A DNA stretch of 64,000 nucleotides from Plasmodium coatneyi. Lineage: Eukaryota > Apicomplexa > Aconoidasida > Haemosporida > Plasmodiidae. Positions 19,799-33,500 of this stretch are shown one piece after another. The DNA lies in contig NC_033567.1 in the NCBI RefSeq assembly GCF_001680005.1, positions 1,922,001 to 1,986,000 of the forward strand, read 5' to 3'. Both the position numbers and the translations under genes were made by a program. Positions within the stretch are counted from its first letter, which is position 1. Each line of letters begins with the position of its first letter. Under the pieces are notes generated by a model. That model had not been told where the DNA came from. It saw only the letters and a list, made by a program, of their open reading frames with translations, and ran no database searches.

Positions 19799-22700
19799 AT
19801 GCTGCACCTGAACAGCTCGTGCATATCGGATATTGAGCACATCGAGCGAGCCCTGAAGAGGAAAGATTACGAAGGAATAAAGACAAGTGCAGAGATAAAA
19901 AGTGTATTTGAAAATCTGGGGGAAGCATTTAAAAACTTTAGTGATTCTCTGAAGAAAATTCACTCTGATGGAAATACCATCATTGCAAATATAAAGAAGA
20001 GACACAAGGAAGAGGGCGAATCCGATCGAGTCTACTTGGCCGATTGCTTTGTCAATGTCGTTACCCTTGTGCGTAATTTGTACGAAGAAAATTTATCCAT
20101 CAGTGAGAAGATAAAGAAGGACATAGTTGTAGAGTTGGAAAAGGAAGAAACGGACAGGGTTCAAGAAATAAGTTCCATTTATAAAGAGGAGGATGCGGGA
20201 TCAACTACAGTGAATGGAAATCGAGTTGGAGAAACTCAGGAGGACGAACTCTCTACTGCAGACAGATGGGAATGCAAAACGGACAGTGTCAGCCCACATA
20301 ACCAAGACAGCCATGACAAGGGGATCATAACCCATGTGGGAAAAGCAGAAGAATTACATAAGGAGGACTACACAAATAAACACGAAGTCCTGGTAGATGG
20401 AATTCCACTCAGACAGGTAGAAATAGATTTGAAGAGGTGCCTAGAAAATGAGCACTTTGCAAAAGAGTACCTTAACAGCGCAAAGTATAAAAAGCATTTT
20501 TCAGAGCTGGACAAACTTAACATCAAGCTGGATAAAGAAATTGAGGCCTTTAAGGAAATCCTGGACAAATTTGGAAAAAATGCCAACAAGCTGCTAATAA
20601 ATAAATCTAAGGAAAGAATAAATTCTATTCAAATTAGGAAGAAGGAACTTTTGGAAATCCTGTATGATAATATAAAGGAGCTCCGACATAATAAACGGAG
20701 CATGCGGTGCAGCATTCAAGACTTGGAGCAGTATGTGCAGGATAATGCATCCAGGAGGAAGAAGTGGCAGGACAGGGAGCGAAATATGGGGGGAAGCGGA
20801 AACCAAAATGGGGGTGCCACGGACGAGGCAATTCCCCCACAAAACCTATCAGATCAGAAGAAAAAAAAAAAAACACCGAAAAGACTCAACCTTGAAAAAT
20901 TCGAAATTAGGGAAAAACACAGAATCGAAAAAATATACACCAGCGTAAGGGGGTTCATAAAAATTCTCGCAGTGGAGCATATCCACATGAACAGCGTACT
21001 CCACAAAGGGGCATGCCAAATTAGTTCATACGATTCGCTCATTGATTATCAAATGTGGTTAAGTATTGTCCTAAGAAAGAATGTAGACATAGCAGACTTG
21101 CAACAGAAAATACCAAAAAATGACGTACTGACTGAGGAGGAACAATTTAGGCTGATGCCACATCGGGGGGATTCCCCGGCTGGGGATGTGCAGCACATAT
21201 CTGAGAAGAAGAGAAAAATGAAGGAGCAGAATTTTCGGAGCGGGGAATTGATTTGCAGTGAGAAGAGCTCACCTGGGGGTGAAGCGGAAATGAAGAAACA
21301 GGAAGAAGTGCAACACGGAAGCGAAGCGGAAATGAAGAAACAGAAAGACTTGCAACACGTAGGTGAAGAGCAAAGGGAGCAAACCGAAGACGCTCCACGT
21401 GGAGGCGATCGAGCTGCTTCTCCAAGGGATGGTCAATTCCCCGAACAGTTTTACATTCCCGTGATAATAGAAAAGAGTATTTACAGATCGGAGGAGAATA
21501 GCGTGCCGAGTGGGAAGGAAGCCAAGGGGACGAGAAAAACCCGACAAACAAAGCTAAACCAATCCGTAGGTGAAAAAAATGATGAAGCATGTTTAACCGG
21601 TAAGTCACCCCCAAGGGAGGAAAAAGATATTTTCTCCTTCCTAACAAACAGACAAAAGGAATTCGAAAAATACATGCTACAATTCAATAGAGTAGACATT
21701 CTATCGACAATGCTGAGTAGGAATAAGGAAAAACGAAGGTGGTATGATCAGGATTTCTTTCAAAGTTATTTCTTCGAAGAGGGACATCCCTTTTACCCAT
21801 TTAAAATACCACCCACTATTAACCACTTTTCAATATTCGAAAAATGGCACATAACTTCTTCTTCACAAAGGGTTCCCCTCTTTGAAGACGAACAAATGAG
21901 CGAATACGAATATAAATTGATAGCATACGAATCGCTCCTCCTAGTGTATTACTCCCTGTCGACCCAACTGAATGGTTACTTCCTCTTCGACATGTCTAAA
22001 AGGGACAAACTCAACAAGGAGGTGTATAATGAATTCTGCCAGAGGTGTTACCCCATGTTGGAGACAATCCAAGGGGGGGAAAAACAAACTCCTACCCATG
22101 CAGAAGCGACGACGGAAGATTGGTACAATTTTACACCACCTCCTAGTAGTAACAGACGAAGCAAAATGAATGACCATTTCGAATACGTAGACCACATTTA
22201 CAATGTGAAGCTGCAAAATCTGTTACTAGTAAAAAGAATAATAAGCATTTTTAGAATAAAGCTAAACCTAAATTCTAGAACGAACGATTTAATCACCCTC
22301 CTTACTATCCCTTCACACTACACAAATTGGGGCCATACCTACTCCTTCCACGTGTTAGATGTTCGCTTCAGAATAATTCGCATAATGGACAGCCTCAACT
22401 TCAACCACATACTTCACACTGACGTGGAAAAGATGAGAAAAGGAAAGGACCCCACAGGGGACGCACACATGAACCAGGAACGTAGCATCTACACATCATG
22501 GGTTAGAAGACAGCTGCAACTTCTTTACATCTCCGTCTACTTCAAATTTTGTACCTTCGTTAAGTTCGTTCCATTTTTTGACTCCCACGGGGGTGGGTAC
22601 TTAAACGATTTGATAGATCAATTCGAAAATGGTGGGGAATATTTTAGCTACCTGAGTAGGGGGTCAGACGACAACCCCTTCGTCGCCTACCTACAGAATG

Positions 22701-25700
22701 TGCAAAAGAGGATAAAGAAGCTGCACTGGTTTGTGTTACACCAGAGGGGGACAACCAAAGGGGTAACCCCAGAGAAGCACGGAAAAACCGATAAGAACCA
22801 AACCGATCAGAGCAAAAACGAACCGGTCAACTTCATCACCTTCAAGTCGCTACGAACGGACGAGCAAATCATCTTTCTATGCAATCTTCTTCTAAAAAAT
22901 TTAATAAAATCCTTTCGCTTAATTTATTTGCTAAAATCACTTGTGAGGGAGAACAAGTGGAACACCGGCATATGCGATGAAAAAAAAAAATTGGCCAACT
23001 TGGTTAAGTACTTTACCAAAATAGAGTATTACGATTACGAGGTGAGGAAGATTGTCATAGGTCTCTGTGAGGGGGGCCACCCTCTTCCACACCAGGGCGA
23101 ATTACAGAGAAAATATCCCCGAGACGAACCCGAAGGAAAACACAAGGGAGAGTACTTTCCCACGTGCGATGAACAAAATGTAGACCACGATGAGTTATAT
23201 GAAGCCATTTTCATGAAGGAGTTCTCCAAGTTGGTAAAGACGGGGCAAACCCCACCAAACGAATCACAACTCACCCGGAGAGAAAAAAAAATAAAAAGAA
23301 AAATATTTTACAAACTAAACGTGGAAACGATTCTCTGTTCCAGCTGGTTCATTGACAGGTCGCTGTTGCACTTCTTCCTCTATTACTACATTTCCTGCGT
23401 GATTGGCACCAGCGAAAAGACCAACATGTATGCAGACATGCCTTACCTCATGCAGGGGATCATGCTGGTCGTTTATTACCTCCAAGCGGGCAATGATTTA
23501 GCACTCAACGGAAAAACAAAAAGGTTCAACTGTGGAATAGAATCTACACCTATTCCCATATCTACCTTTATCCTCTACCTGGGCATTCATTTGTTCTATT
23601 CCTTTTTCGACAAGAATCTCTTAACGGTGTGTGCAAATGAAGACGATGGGAAGGTGAAACTTTTTCTGAATACCATGTCGGGAAATCACAACGATGAGAA
23701 AGAATCTAAATCGAGTCAGATGGAGAGCTACATCCCTTCAATGAGTCCTGCGCCCCGGAAGAGTCAAATTATTACCGTGCAGAATGCTAGCCAGTTTTGC
23801 TTTGTTGTAAAGAATTTCGAATCCATTTTATCCTGCAGAACGGTTAACGAAATGGACATGAGGAATGGAGAAAAGGGTACACCAGCTGAAGAAGCAGATG
23901 CAGATTTGGAGGAAGCCATGGACGTGCTATACGCCGATGATTCTTCCGGCGAGGAGGTTAAGGAAGAACCAAATCGTAGGATGAAATCTTCCAAAAAAAA
24001 GTTTCTCTTCTGTGCAACTGTTCCGAAGGAGCATGACCAGTTTGAAAATCCCAACTCACAAGACAACCTGTTGCAAAAAAAAAAAGTGGAAAAGAAGCAA
24101 CAAAATGAATTCATCTACCTGAAGCGCTACTGCAATATTTTGCTCCACTTCAATTACAACCACCTGGAAAATCTGATCAATCCCTACGTTCCAAACGTCC
24201 TATCCCTACATGGGAAGGACGAATTATATTCCAAGGATCATTTTTTTTTCGATTGGTACATGAGGAAGGATGATTGTGTGAAGGTGCACACCGGGGGGGA
24301 GGAAACCAGTAGACATGTCCGTTTCGGCGCATCTATCAGAGGGGAAAGTAAAAGAGAGGACTCGCTTCAGGTAGAATGTCCAGGTGATCACCCAGGTGCT
24401 GACAACAGGAGAAGTTCCAACAGTACAAGCACCGTGTATAACAAGCATGACAAGCAAAACAGCCTCGTGAAAACTAATGCAGAGGTTGAAAAGTACCAGA
24501 ACATAGACGCATCTACCTGTAGCACCCTCGTTATCAGGTATAGAACCGACCAAAAAACACACGCTAATTTCTCCCTCATAAATTTGTCCAGAATTGAAAA
24601 AGTAATGACAGACATCCTTCTGATGAGAATGCTTAGTTGCGATTTTAGGGACCACTTCATCCTCCTCCTTTGCAATTACAGAAAATTTATCGACATGTAT
24701 TCTCTGCCATATGTGTTAGACGTATTTGTGACGCTGCACAGATTCTTCACCATTAATGGTAACAGTTCGGCGGAAAAATCGAATCGGCTCAAATATCTTC
24801 ACGGGGTACGAACTAGCCCTAAGCGGCATGCACACCTGAAAAGAACACAAGAAAGCAATAGAACCCTCTTTAAGCGTTGTTGTAACGTTGTCGTTGAAGA
24901 CCATTTGGATGGTAACGAATCTCATTCTAACAAGCGATGTGATGATAGTTCTCACATTTCTAGCGCCCAGGAGGTGATAAAGGGGAAGAGAGCAAAACAC
25001 ACTTCTCACACACATGGCACAATAAACTCCCCACACGAACTGTCCAGCTTTTTCAAATTTTTCATCTTCAACACTGTGAAGAATATTTTCTTCAACATAA
25101 TGTGTATCGTCAGGGAGGATATTGAACCGAGTGAGATGCTAAAAAAAGGGGAAAATGGTCACTCTGAAAATGGTGAACCGCTGCATGGGACAACTGAGGA
25201 CGTGGAAGCTGATCCGTTTCTTCACCCTCAGAAGGGTTCCCCAGAGGAAGACGCTAGTGGAAGCGATGATGATCTCGCAAATGGTTCTGCCCCCGTGGTC
25301 CAGGACCCCTTAACCAACCACTACGTAGATATAATAAACAAATACATCAACGAAGTCTTCGCAGAAATTCTATTCTTTTCGAACATATGGAAGCAGTATC
25401 TCCCACCGGAGGAGCACCCCCTCATGGTCCTCTTTGCAGCCAACAGGACGCTCTACTACGAGGTTTCAAAATTCATAGGAATAAATAAAAACAACACCGA
25501 CGTTCTATTTAGTCAGTCTCTATCTATTGTTGTCTCCTTATACAATTTCAATCTGCTCATTAAGGAAATTGTACTACAAACTAATACGTACGAGATGTAC
25601 CAGTGTCTGGTGAATGGGAAGCCTGTCGATGTTGGCGTTTCAATTGGAAGAACTCCCTCCTTGTCGGGAAATCAATCCAGGGGGGGCAACCCAGATGGGG

Positions 25701-27827
25701 GCACCTCCCCCGTAGATGAACATACGCACCGTAAGAGCTCCCCCCGGAGGAAGATGCAGAACAAAATTGCAAAGTACTACGAAACGAGGAACTCACTAAG
25801 GGGGAGCACGGAAGAAAGGCAGAACAAGCAGAAGCAACAAACGGAACAGACGGAACAGACGCAACGAAACCAAATGGGAGACACACATAACCGGTTCGTA
25901 AACCTCTCCCTCATCATCTCCAACGCAAGCGACCCATGCATGGTGAAGCTCATGTTCAAGTTGGAAAAAATATTCATCCAAATTATGGACCAAAAGTTAG
26001 AGCACAATAAAAATTTGCTCTCCATCTGTTTAGGAAATGAAAAATTAGTTCCACTGAATAGTCCTGAAATTATGTATAACGCTACATGTGTAGATATTTT
26101 TTCTATCATATGGAATATCTTGGATGTCCTGTTAGGGTATAAGTGCCCCGTCGAATGGATAATCACCCCCTTTGTGCAGTTCCTAAATGCTTTTATAAAT
26201 GACTACTGTGAGAATTATAAGAAGAAGTACACGTCCTTTATTATATCCGTCATGAATCAATACGCAGATAAGTACTTTCAGGAGTTGCTGAACCTGACGG
26301 AGCAGCAGAAAATCCAGTGGGATAAATTCACCAATAGCAATATAAAAAGGAGAAACAGAAAAGAAGCAAATAAGACAGAAGACGAACCAGGGGGGGTAAC
26401 TATTTTTAAGCAAAACGAATTGGACATGCTTGATCAGGAAGAGGAAGAAGAACAAGACGACCCCATCATGTACGATGAAAACATCGAAAACGAATTCAAC
26501 GACGTGAATGAAATTACGAAACGAATTAAACATAAAAAAAGAAAAAAAAAACGTCCTCTACAAGCTGTTTGATTATGACGAGTTAGATGTTAATGCGATA
26601 AAAAACAAAGTGGGAGGATTGCTCGAAGATATTAATGACCTATCCGTGAAGGTCTCCCCGTTTCAGAGCAGCAGTCCATCCAAACCGGGAAGGGAACCCG
26701 CCAAGGGGGACACAGAAACAAGCGTAACCACCCAATTTAATCCCTCCAATGAACCGAATGGGGAACCCACCGGAGAGGAGAAAAAACCAGGCGCCTACAT
26801 GAGCGACGATCTAGTAAACATCATAGACGAAATTAACCACCTCTTTAACAACTCAGACATGTCCACCTCCGTGGTCATCACGTGGAACCTGTTCTTCTTC
26901 CAAGAACAAGTGGCCCTCATTAGAAACAAATTTGAAAAATACATCCTGGACTACATTTCCGCCAGGACATTGAACGTAGACAAACTGAGTCACCTATTCA
27001 ACAACTACGTACCCGTCGATGTAACTCTTCCCATGTTACAAAAAAACATCTACACAAAAACTATTTTAGATATACTAAACACGTCCATAAGTAACATAAG
27101 GGACACACTAAAAAATACACTCTACTTCATTTTTAAAGTTTTATCCATCCGAATTGTATGTTATGAATTCCAGAGAGAACTTTTTTTCAATCTGTATGAG
27201 GACCCATTCGAAATGAACAACGTTCAGTCCATCGTTGCCATGTTCCCAAACACAGTGGAGAAATTTATCCTCCAAATTCCAGAATCCTTTCGAAAGAGCA
27301 TTCTTACCGTCTTCATCGAACTGTTCATAAAAATGTGGATTCTTATCGTAGTGGAGAAGGGATTTTCAAGCTACATTTTTACCGACAACGACATACACCT
27401 GATGAAGCGTGACAATCAGTGCATACGGAAGTACATGCAACAGAAGGGAATTGAACTAAGCCATTTGTTCCTCACCAAAAAATATGACGTCACGGAATAT
27501 ATCGACACCTTCTTCGATTCCCTCTATGGGGACCGCAACCTTTTTTTGAAAATTGTCTCGGAGCAGAAGGAACGCAAGCCCAAGAATATCATGTCTTCTG
27601 CGTACAACAAGGGGATGTAAGTGTCCTTTGCCCGACACGGGGGTGGCAACATGCTTCCCCACGCGGGGGAGTGGATTTAACTATGCACAGAACGAGGGAA
27701 ACATGTTGAATTCCCCTCCTTTTACGTTGCCATCCATTTATATTTCCATCCATTTATGCTCTTCCTCCTACCCCCCTTCAGGGCCATAATAACTGGAATA
27801 AACCAGCACATCCAGGAGAACCTGTAG
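19799..27827 (+). CDS. Giant helical protein of unknown function (about 2620 aa), frame broken at a poly-A run
   Basis: One very long exon (19799-27616) and a small last exon (27782-27827; donor GTAAGT, acceptor TTCAG) encode about 2620 aa if one base is ignored in an A run at 26542-26551; read literally, the frame stops at 26572. The N-terminal 350 residues are mostly long amphipathic helices (HIERALKRKDYEGIK, then NIKLDKEIEAFKEILDKFGK). Next comes a Gly/Glu/Lys low-complexity linker with a 14-residue repeat, then a folded-looking core starting near residue 640 (FFQSYFFEEGHPFYPFKIPP), more charged linkers, and a helical C-terminus (about residues 2250-2600). No membrane segment, kinase or nucleotide motif is visible. 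The size and helix-linker-helix plan suggest a scaffold or trafficking tether, but that is inference. The start at 19799 is the first ATG in frame. Confidence 0.7.
21283..21366 (+). repeat. 14-residue coding repeat in the giant protein
   Basis: Two near-identical 42-base units encode a repeat built on EAEMKKQ followed by an acidic/Leu segment and QH; a degenerate third unit follows. It lies in the charged linker after the N-terminal helices. Confidence 0.7.
26542..26551 (+). other. Apparent +1 frame break in an A10 run
   Basis: Upstream, the frame reads ...KRIKHKKRKKK then meets a stop at 26570-26572. Skipping one base of the A10 run continues as NVLYKLFDYDELDV and stays open for more than 1000 bases of protein-like sequence into a well-formed splice donor. 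The run follows another A7 and a G. An assembly indel in the homopolymer is the simplest explanation; a real lesion or slippage is possible. Confidence 0.8.
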
Positions 27828-28288
27828 AACGTGCGAAGTAGCCCTTCCGCTCGTGCAGACTTATCTGCAGATTAATATGCATCATGCAAAGTGCTTTTTT
27901 ATTTTTTTAAATGTTCTGGAAGGGGTATTCTCTTCAGCGGTAGGGTAGTCCTCTCTGGTAAGAAGATCTGCTACACCTCGAAGTCGCGATCCCAATTTTT
28001 ACCCCCCACGTTCACTTTTCACCAAAAAAAAAAGGAACACCACCACCACGCCCTGTCTTCCACTTGTTAATTTTTTTTGACGCTAAATTAGCGGCGGGAA
28101 AACCACACCAAAAGGAAAACGGTATGGAAAGGAAAATATACAAAAACGTAATGGTGCAGGTAGTATATATGTGCACACATACGCTGTGGCAGAACTAGGC
28201 TTAATAGAAACAAAAAAAAAAAAGCATGCCTGTAAGTAGGGTGGAAGAACGGAGTACCGGCTCCCCAACTCATAACCAACGTAGGACA
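27828..28288. other. Convergent intergenic region
   Basis: This is the 3' region of the giant gene and of ADAT2. It holds short A/T runs only. A minus-strand ORF reaching down to 28083 is in fact read-through beyond the ADAT2 stop in another frame. Confidence 0.6.
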
Positions 28289-29665
28289 TCACTTGATCGC
28301 TCTTTTTCTTTTCTCTTCCGGCGCTGCGTGAAGTTAGGAAAAAAAGAAACATGCACAGTATGGGACATACTTTCTAAATTACCACTCCACACGGAGGGAG
28401 AAGGCACCCATGCGATGGGGCCACATTCACGTCTTCATTCATCACTCATCATGCAAGTGTAAATACGTTAAAAGCAACATGTAAAAAGGAAAAAAAGTGT
28501 GAAAAATACCTGAGGGGTTTCCACCCTTGTAAAAGGACTGCATCAGGGAAATGCTCCTCTCCGTGCATCCTCCGCTTTTGATGTAATTCACATTTATGTC
28601 CTGGTACCTGCAAAAGTGAACGACATAAAAAGGGGGTATTCATAGTTAGGCAAATAGAATTCCATGATTTGCAGCTGCTTTCGCCCTTTTCGTCTTTTCC
28701 CCTTTTTTGGTTACGTTTTGTGCAAGGAAAGGACTGATCCGCATCCCCCGAAGCGCTCGTTAAGGCAGCAGAAGTAAATGTTCTTTATGCCTGGCATGTT
28801 CGTACAGGAAGAAAAAAAAAAGGTGAAGATAAGCCAAGTGGGAAAAGGTATTGAGTGGGGGGCGGCGCTACAGTAGTCAGACCGACTGGAAAAAGCAGCG
28901 CCAGGTCTAAACAGCACGGCTACCCCCTAAATGTATTCGCAAAAAAAAGACGTGCCTTAAAAGACGCGCCTAAACTGACGCGGTTGGCTGCATTACCCAT
29001 AAGCTTCAACGCATAAACGCACATGATACACGGCTCACACGTCACAACGATGCAGCATTTTCGAAGATTTTCTAACTTTTGCTTTATTTCGTTCTTTTTC
29101 TCTTCACTTAATTGGTCAGTAGTACTTCCCGTGGGTTCTTCCCTAAGCACCAAGTCGTCTTCTACCCCAGATGGAGGGTTAGCTAATTTATCCCTCTTCC
29201 ACATATCCAGTTGGGAAAAATATCTGGCAAGAGATCTCTCTACTCCGTTTTCACAATTGTTAAAGCATTTTATTAGGTTCCTATTTTTCATGCCCTCGTA
29301 ATCCTCACCATAGAGGTACTTATCTATCGTTATGAGCTCACAGTGTCTGCTTCCATTCTTCGATTCATTCGTGTGGTTGTACGAGCTGGACACAATTTCC
29401 CTTTTTTCGTTTATCAGGAGGCAAAATATGGGCATTTCCTTCAGCTCCACGTGCAGACTCTTTTCCGCCTTGGGGAGAGGAACAAACGGGAAAAAAACGT
29501 CTACATGTTTACGTGCTGGCATTGTGGACGCGTCACGAATGCATAACAAATTCATCGCGAACGCACTTCAAACGCTCATTGGATGCTCCCTCCCTTAACT
29601 TGACTTACCTCCTCCAATGCGATATTTAAAAAGTGAACGGCATCCTCTTCGCTGAGCACAACCAT
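28289..29665 (-). CDS. ADAT2: tRNA-specific adenosine deaminase catalytic subunit (ADAT2/Tad2)
   Basis: Five exons join in phase: 29609-29665, 28997-29468, 28715-28790, 28510-28607 and 28289-28323, giving 245 aa. The first exon (MVVLSEEDAVHFLNIALEE) corresponds to the opening helix of ADAT2. The zinc deaminase motifs are RHCELITID (H.E, proton-shuttling Glu) and VTCEPCIMCVYALKLM (PCxxC). Exon 3 encodes the hallmark NERFGGCGSVL and exon 4 a helix ending MQSFYKGGNP, as in human ADAT2. With ADAT3 it converts A34 to inosine in tRNA anticodons. Two oddities stand out: Cys replaces the usual Ala in H(A)E, and about 65 extra residues lie between the two zinc motifs. The last exon supplies only a basic tail (EEKRKRAIK). 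Identification is very secure. Confidence 0.93.
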
Positions 29666-30511
29666 CTTCTTCAATGTGCAAAACCGGGATAGCCGCTTTG
29701 CCCCTCTTTCAATTTGACCCCCTCTGAGGCATCACCGGGGAGGTAACCTCACCCAATCGCTTATAGTTAAAAAAAAGAAAAAACAGATCGGGCGAAGAAT
29801 ACACCACTCAATAGATCCATTCTCATCTGCAATTTCCGTTTCGTCATTAATGTACATTTTAATGGCCATGCGTATAATCTAGCAGATGCACTGCGATGCT
29901 CCACCCAATGGCAAATGGCTCCCTTTTTTTACACCAAAAGGGCACCCAAGGGGGAAAAACAAAAGCAGTAAAAGCAGTAAACGACCATGTGGTCAGGCTA
30001 ATACAGAAAGCATAACGTCGCAGCTGTGTGGCACAATCACCATGGGATAGACCGGTTTGGCTATGGGAATGTTCTCATATCATTACATAATTGATGGAGC
30101 ACGCAGGCCGACAGCTGCACACGTGGATTGGAAAAAAAAAAAAAAAAAAAAAAAAAAAAAGCGAAAGTGCTAATTTAGTAAGAACAAATGAAGTTTAAAC
30201 AAATAATAACGCTGCTTTTTTTTTTTTCCTTTCCTATCCTTTTGGGCCAAAAAAATTAGCCTTCCAATTTTTTAGAACAAACAAAATGTGCGCCCTCGTA
30301 TTTCCACCTCGGGGAATGGGGCATTGTACAAATGGACATAAAAATGGGAAGCACAACGAATAGGCAATACAAAAAGGGAGGGAACGGAAAAAGAAGAAAG
30401 AGGAGGCCTGCTGGATATTTTAATTCGTAAGTGTGTCGGTGGGAAGTGGTACAAAGCGTTGCCCCGTTGACATGTTGCCACGCTGTAATTACGCCGCCGT
30501 TACTTCCCTCC
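29666..30511. promoter_or_regulatory. Upstream region of ADAT2
   Basis: This spacer between two minus-strand genes includes a 29-base A run at 30132-30160 and a T run near 30218. No coding exon is supported; the ORFs at 30256-30519 have no protein-like character. Confidence 0.5.
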
Positions 30512-33500
30512 CTACCCATCGAAGAAGGAGTGGATGTCCACGTGCAGCTTCTGCTCGGCCTCCAGCCGAATGCGTTCCAGCCGCCTCGCTATCACGTCGA
30601 AGAGCGGCCGCTTGGTAAAGTCGTACTCCAACATGCTCTTCAGCAATTCGGACAACTCCAAGGGAAGGTCCCTGGGAATGGGAAGGACCAACTCCCCAGA
30701 AGAAATTTTGCAAAAACTTTCTGAAGCAGACATTCCATCGTATGCAATCTTTCTTGTTAAGGCTTCCCATAAACTAACCCCAAAAGACCACACATCGGAT
30801 TCTTTAAAAAAACCTTCCCCTTTTAAAACCTCCGGGGCTGCATAAAATATGTTTCCATACATGGCATATGCAGTAGGGCTATCATTTAAAGAAAAATGAG
30901 TCGACAATCCAAAGTCGGAAATGACGGCATCCTGATTACCGTCCAGCAAAATATTTGAAAGTTTTAGGTCCCTGTGGAAAAAATGTTTTGAGTGCACGTT
31001 GTGCATTCCTTCTGCCACTTGTTGAAATATTTTTACAATTTGGGGTCTTGACAGATAACGCGTGTATGCACTGTTCTTTTTCTTCTCATCCATGTATATG
31101 TACTTTTCCAGGCTTCCCCCAGAACAGTACTGTAAAATGAGGGACTCTTCCCCCTCTCTTAGACTACACACTCCTAGTAATTTTATCACATAACTGCACT
31201 CCTGTAGAGAGTAGAGAATCTTCGCTTCGTAATTGCGGTACTTCACTGGGGTGGGGAAATATCTGAAAATTTCCAAGTTGGCCATTTTTTTTATTTTCTT
31301 ATTTCTCTGTAGTGTGTAGGAGGTGCTATTAGCATTGGGGGCGTCTCCTTCATTGCCTTTCTTCTGCGTGGCCAATCCATAGGGGGAATGTTCCTTCGGG
31401 GAGTGCTCCTTTGGGGAGTCTTCCCTGTGTAGGTCTTCCCCTTCGGTTGATCCTCCTCCACTATCACACCGCACCCGTTGGGTAGACTGCATAACCCCCA
31501 TGTGGTTACCACCAGGATGATTTGCTGCCTCCCCCGTGTCCATTCCCCCCTCCGTTGAAGGTAGTAGTGGTTTGTCACTAAAGTGTTGTTCACCGAATGT
31601 GCTTAAACTGGGGGTTATTTTCGGGAAAATATATTTGTGACTCGACCGAGGCGTGGAAATATAACTCTCGCAATAGCTCTCTTCACTCATATCCTTCGGG
31701 TTGTACAAAAACAATTTACACGCCACGTACTTTCCTCTATATCTTGCCCTAAAAACCTGCGCATAACTCCCCCCCCCAACTTTGTTCAGTATCATAATAT
31801 CACTATTGCAAATCGTCTGTATTTCATTAAATGAGAATTTTCTATTCGTGTTAAAATTTAAAGATAGAGGATCCGCACTATCCATAGAATTTACTAAAAA
31901 TCGAAAAACAGACAAGACGAATTTTCTAACATAAGAATTATTTATGTTCAGTCTTTTCAATTCCTTGTCTGTCAGTTTAAGAATGTGGTACCCCCTTATC
32001 TTGTGAATCTTAAACAAATAGGCTTCCTTCTTTAATCCTATCATTTTTAAAAAATTATATAGCATATTCACGGACCATTTATTATAATCTGATGCCCTCA
32101 ATTTCACGTCCTGATTTATTAAATTGAATTTGTCATCGTTTGAAGTTAAGTAATCGTCTATGAAGAGGAAACAATTCTTCTGTCTATCGTCATGCGTTTC
32201 TGGGAAGGTCGCTCCTCGGAGGCGCCTTCTTATGTATGCCTTATCGGGGTGGCCAAAATGCACCTCCTCCTTCTTCTCATCGTGTTCCTTTTTCACATCC
32301 TGCTCCTTCTTCTCATCCTGTTCCTTTTTCACGTTTTCTTCCTTCTCCTCTGTGTTACACTTGGGGGGGTCTCCCTCGAAGGTTGTTCTCACACTTGACA
32401 CGTCACCTTCGCCTGGATCCCGCATGGCCTCCCTCCATTGATCCTTTCCCCCCCCACCTTCATACTCCTGCTTCTCTATGAACTCCTCGAACGTCCTAAT
32501 TTCGTTATTTTTTATCACAAAATTGTCATTGTTGATATTATCGCATAACAAATTTCTGTACTCGTCGGTTATAACAATGTTCAGCTTGTTCTGCCCATTC
32601 GACTCTGCCTCTGCCTCCCCCTCGTCTGACGAATCGTTCGTGAAGTGCGCGCTCCGCTCAGCCTCCTCCCCCGTCATAGGCACATCAGCTCTCTCCACAT
32701 CTTTGTTAGTCTTCCCATCCGTGTACTTATTCGTATCCTCCCTGTAAGCATCGACGCTTCCTTCAATAGCAGCCTCCCCCTTCTCCTCATCGTTCGCAAA
32801 ATGAGTCCCCTCATCATCTTCCTTCACCGAATGAATTCCCTTCACATCATTGTTGTTCTCTAGCTGCAAAATTGTCAATCCATTGTTCTTCATGTCGCCA
32901 ACGTCAAACTCTTTCTGGTGCACTACTTCCGCACCGCGCTCCGAGAACACAGTGACTGACTGAGTGCAGCTCCTCGTAGTAGCGTTTTCCACTGAGGGAG
33001 TTCCCTCATTTTCATTCTCCTCATTTTGGTTACTTTCCCCATGTGGGTCATTTCCGGAGGAGCCCGATTCCTCATCCGTATCGAACGACGTCACGATGAT
33101 GCTCATTGGGCTGGAGCAATGCATGGTCGTTTTCTGTTCCCTCCTCTTCCTGGAGGAGGCTGGTTTATCATTCTTCAGGAAGGAGTTCCTATTTAGAATA
33201 ATATTATTTTTTATCAGATGCATCATGGGTGGCTTCAGATAATTGATGGACCTCGCAGGGGTTGTCTTATGTTTACTGTTTCTTCTAATGTAGCTAGAAA
33301 CGACGGCTAAATTTTTGGCCTTCCCTCCTTGTTCCTTTTTTTGGGGAGAACACTCACTCTCCTTTATACTGTTCAGCAGATTATTCATGAGAACATTTTC
33401 TTTGTGCAATTTAGTACTGTTAGGCGTGGTAAAGACACCGGGTGTCCTCCTAAAATCGGATAAGCCTGTGTAGTTACTTATCGTTGGAAATTTTTGCGGA

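Noticed and set aside
21147..21647. 166-codon minus-strand ORF opposite the giant gene
   Set aside because: Mirror of a low-complexity coding region; Ser/Leu/Phe-rich translation is typical of antisense shadows.
28083..28288. Extension of the ORF past the ADAT2 end
   Set aside because: In the spliced frame the stop at 28289-28291 follows a basic tail similar to other ADAT2 proteins; the extension is in another frame.
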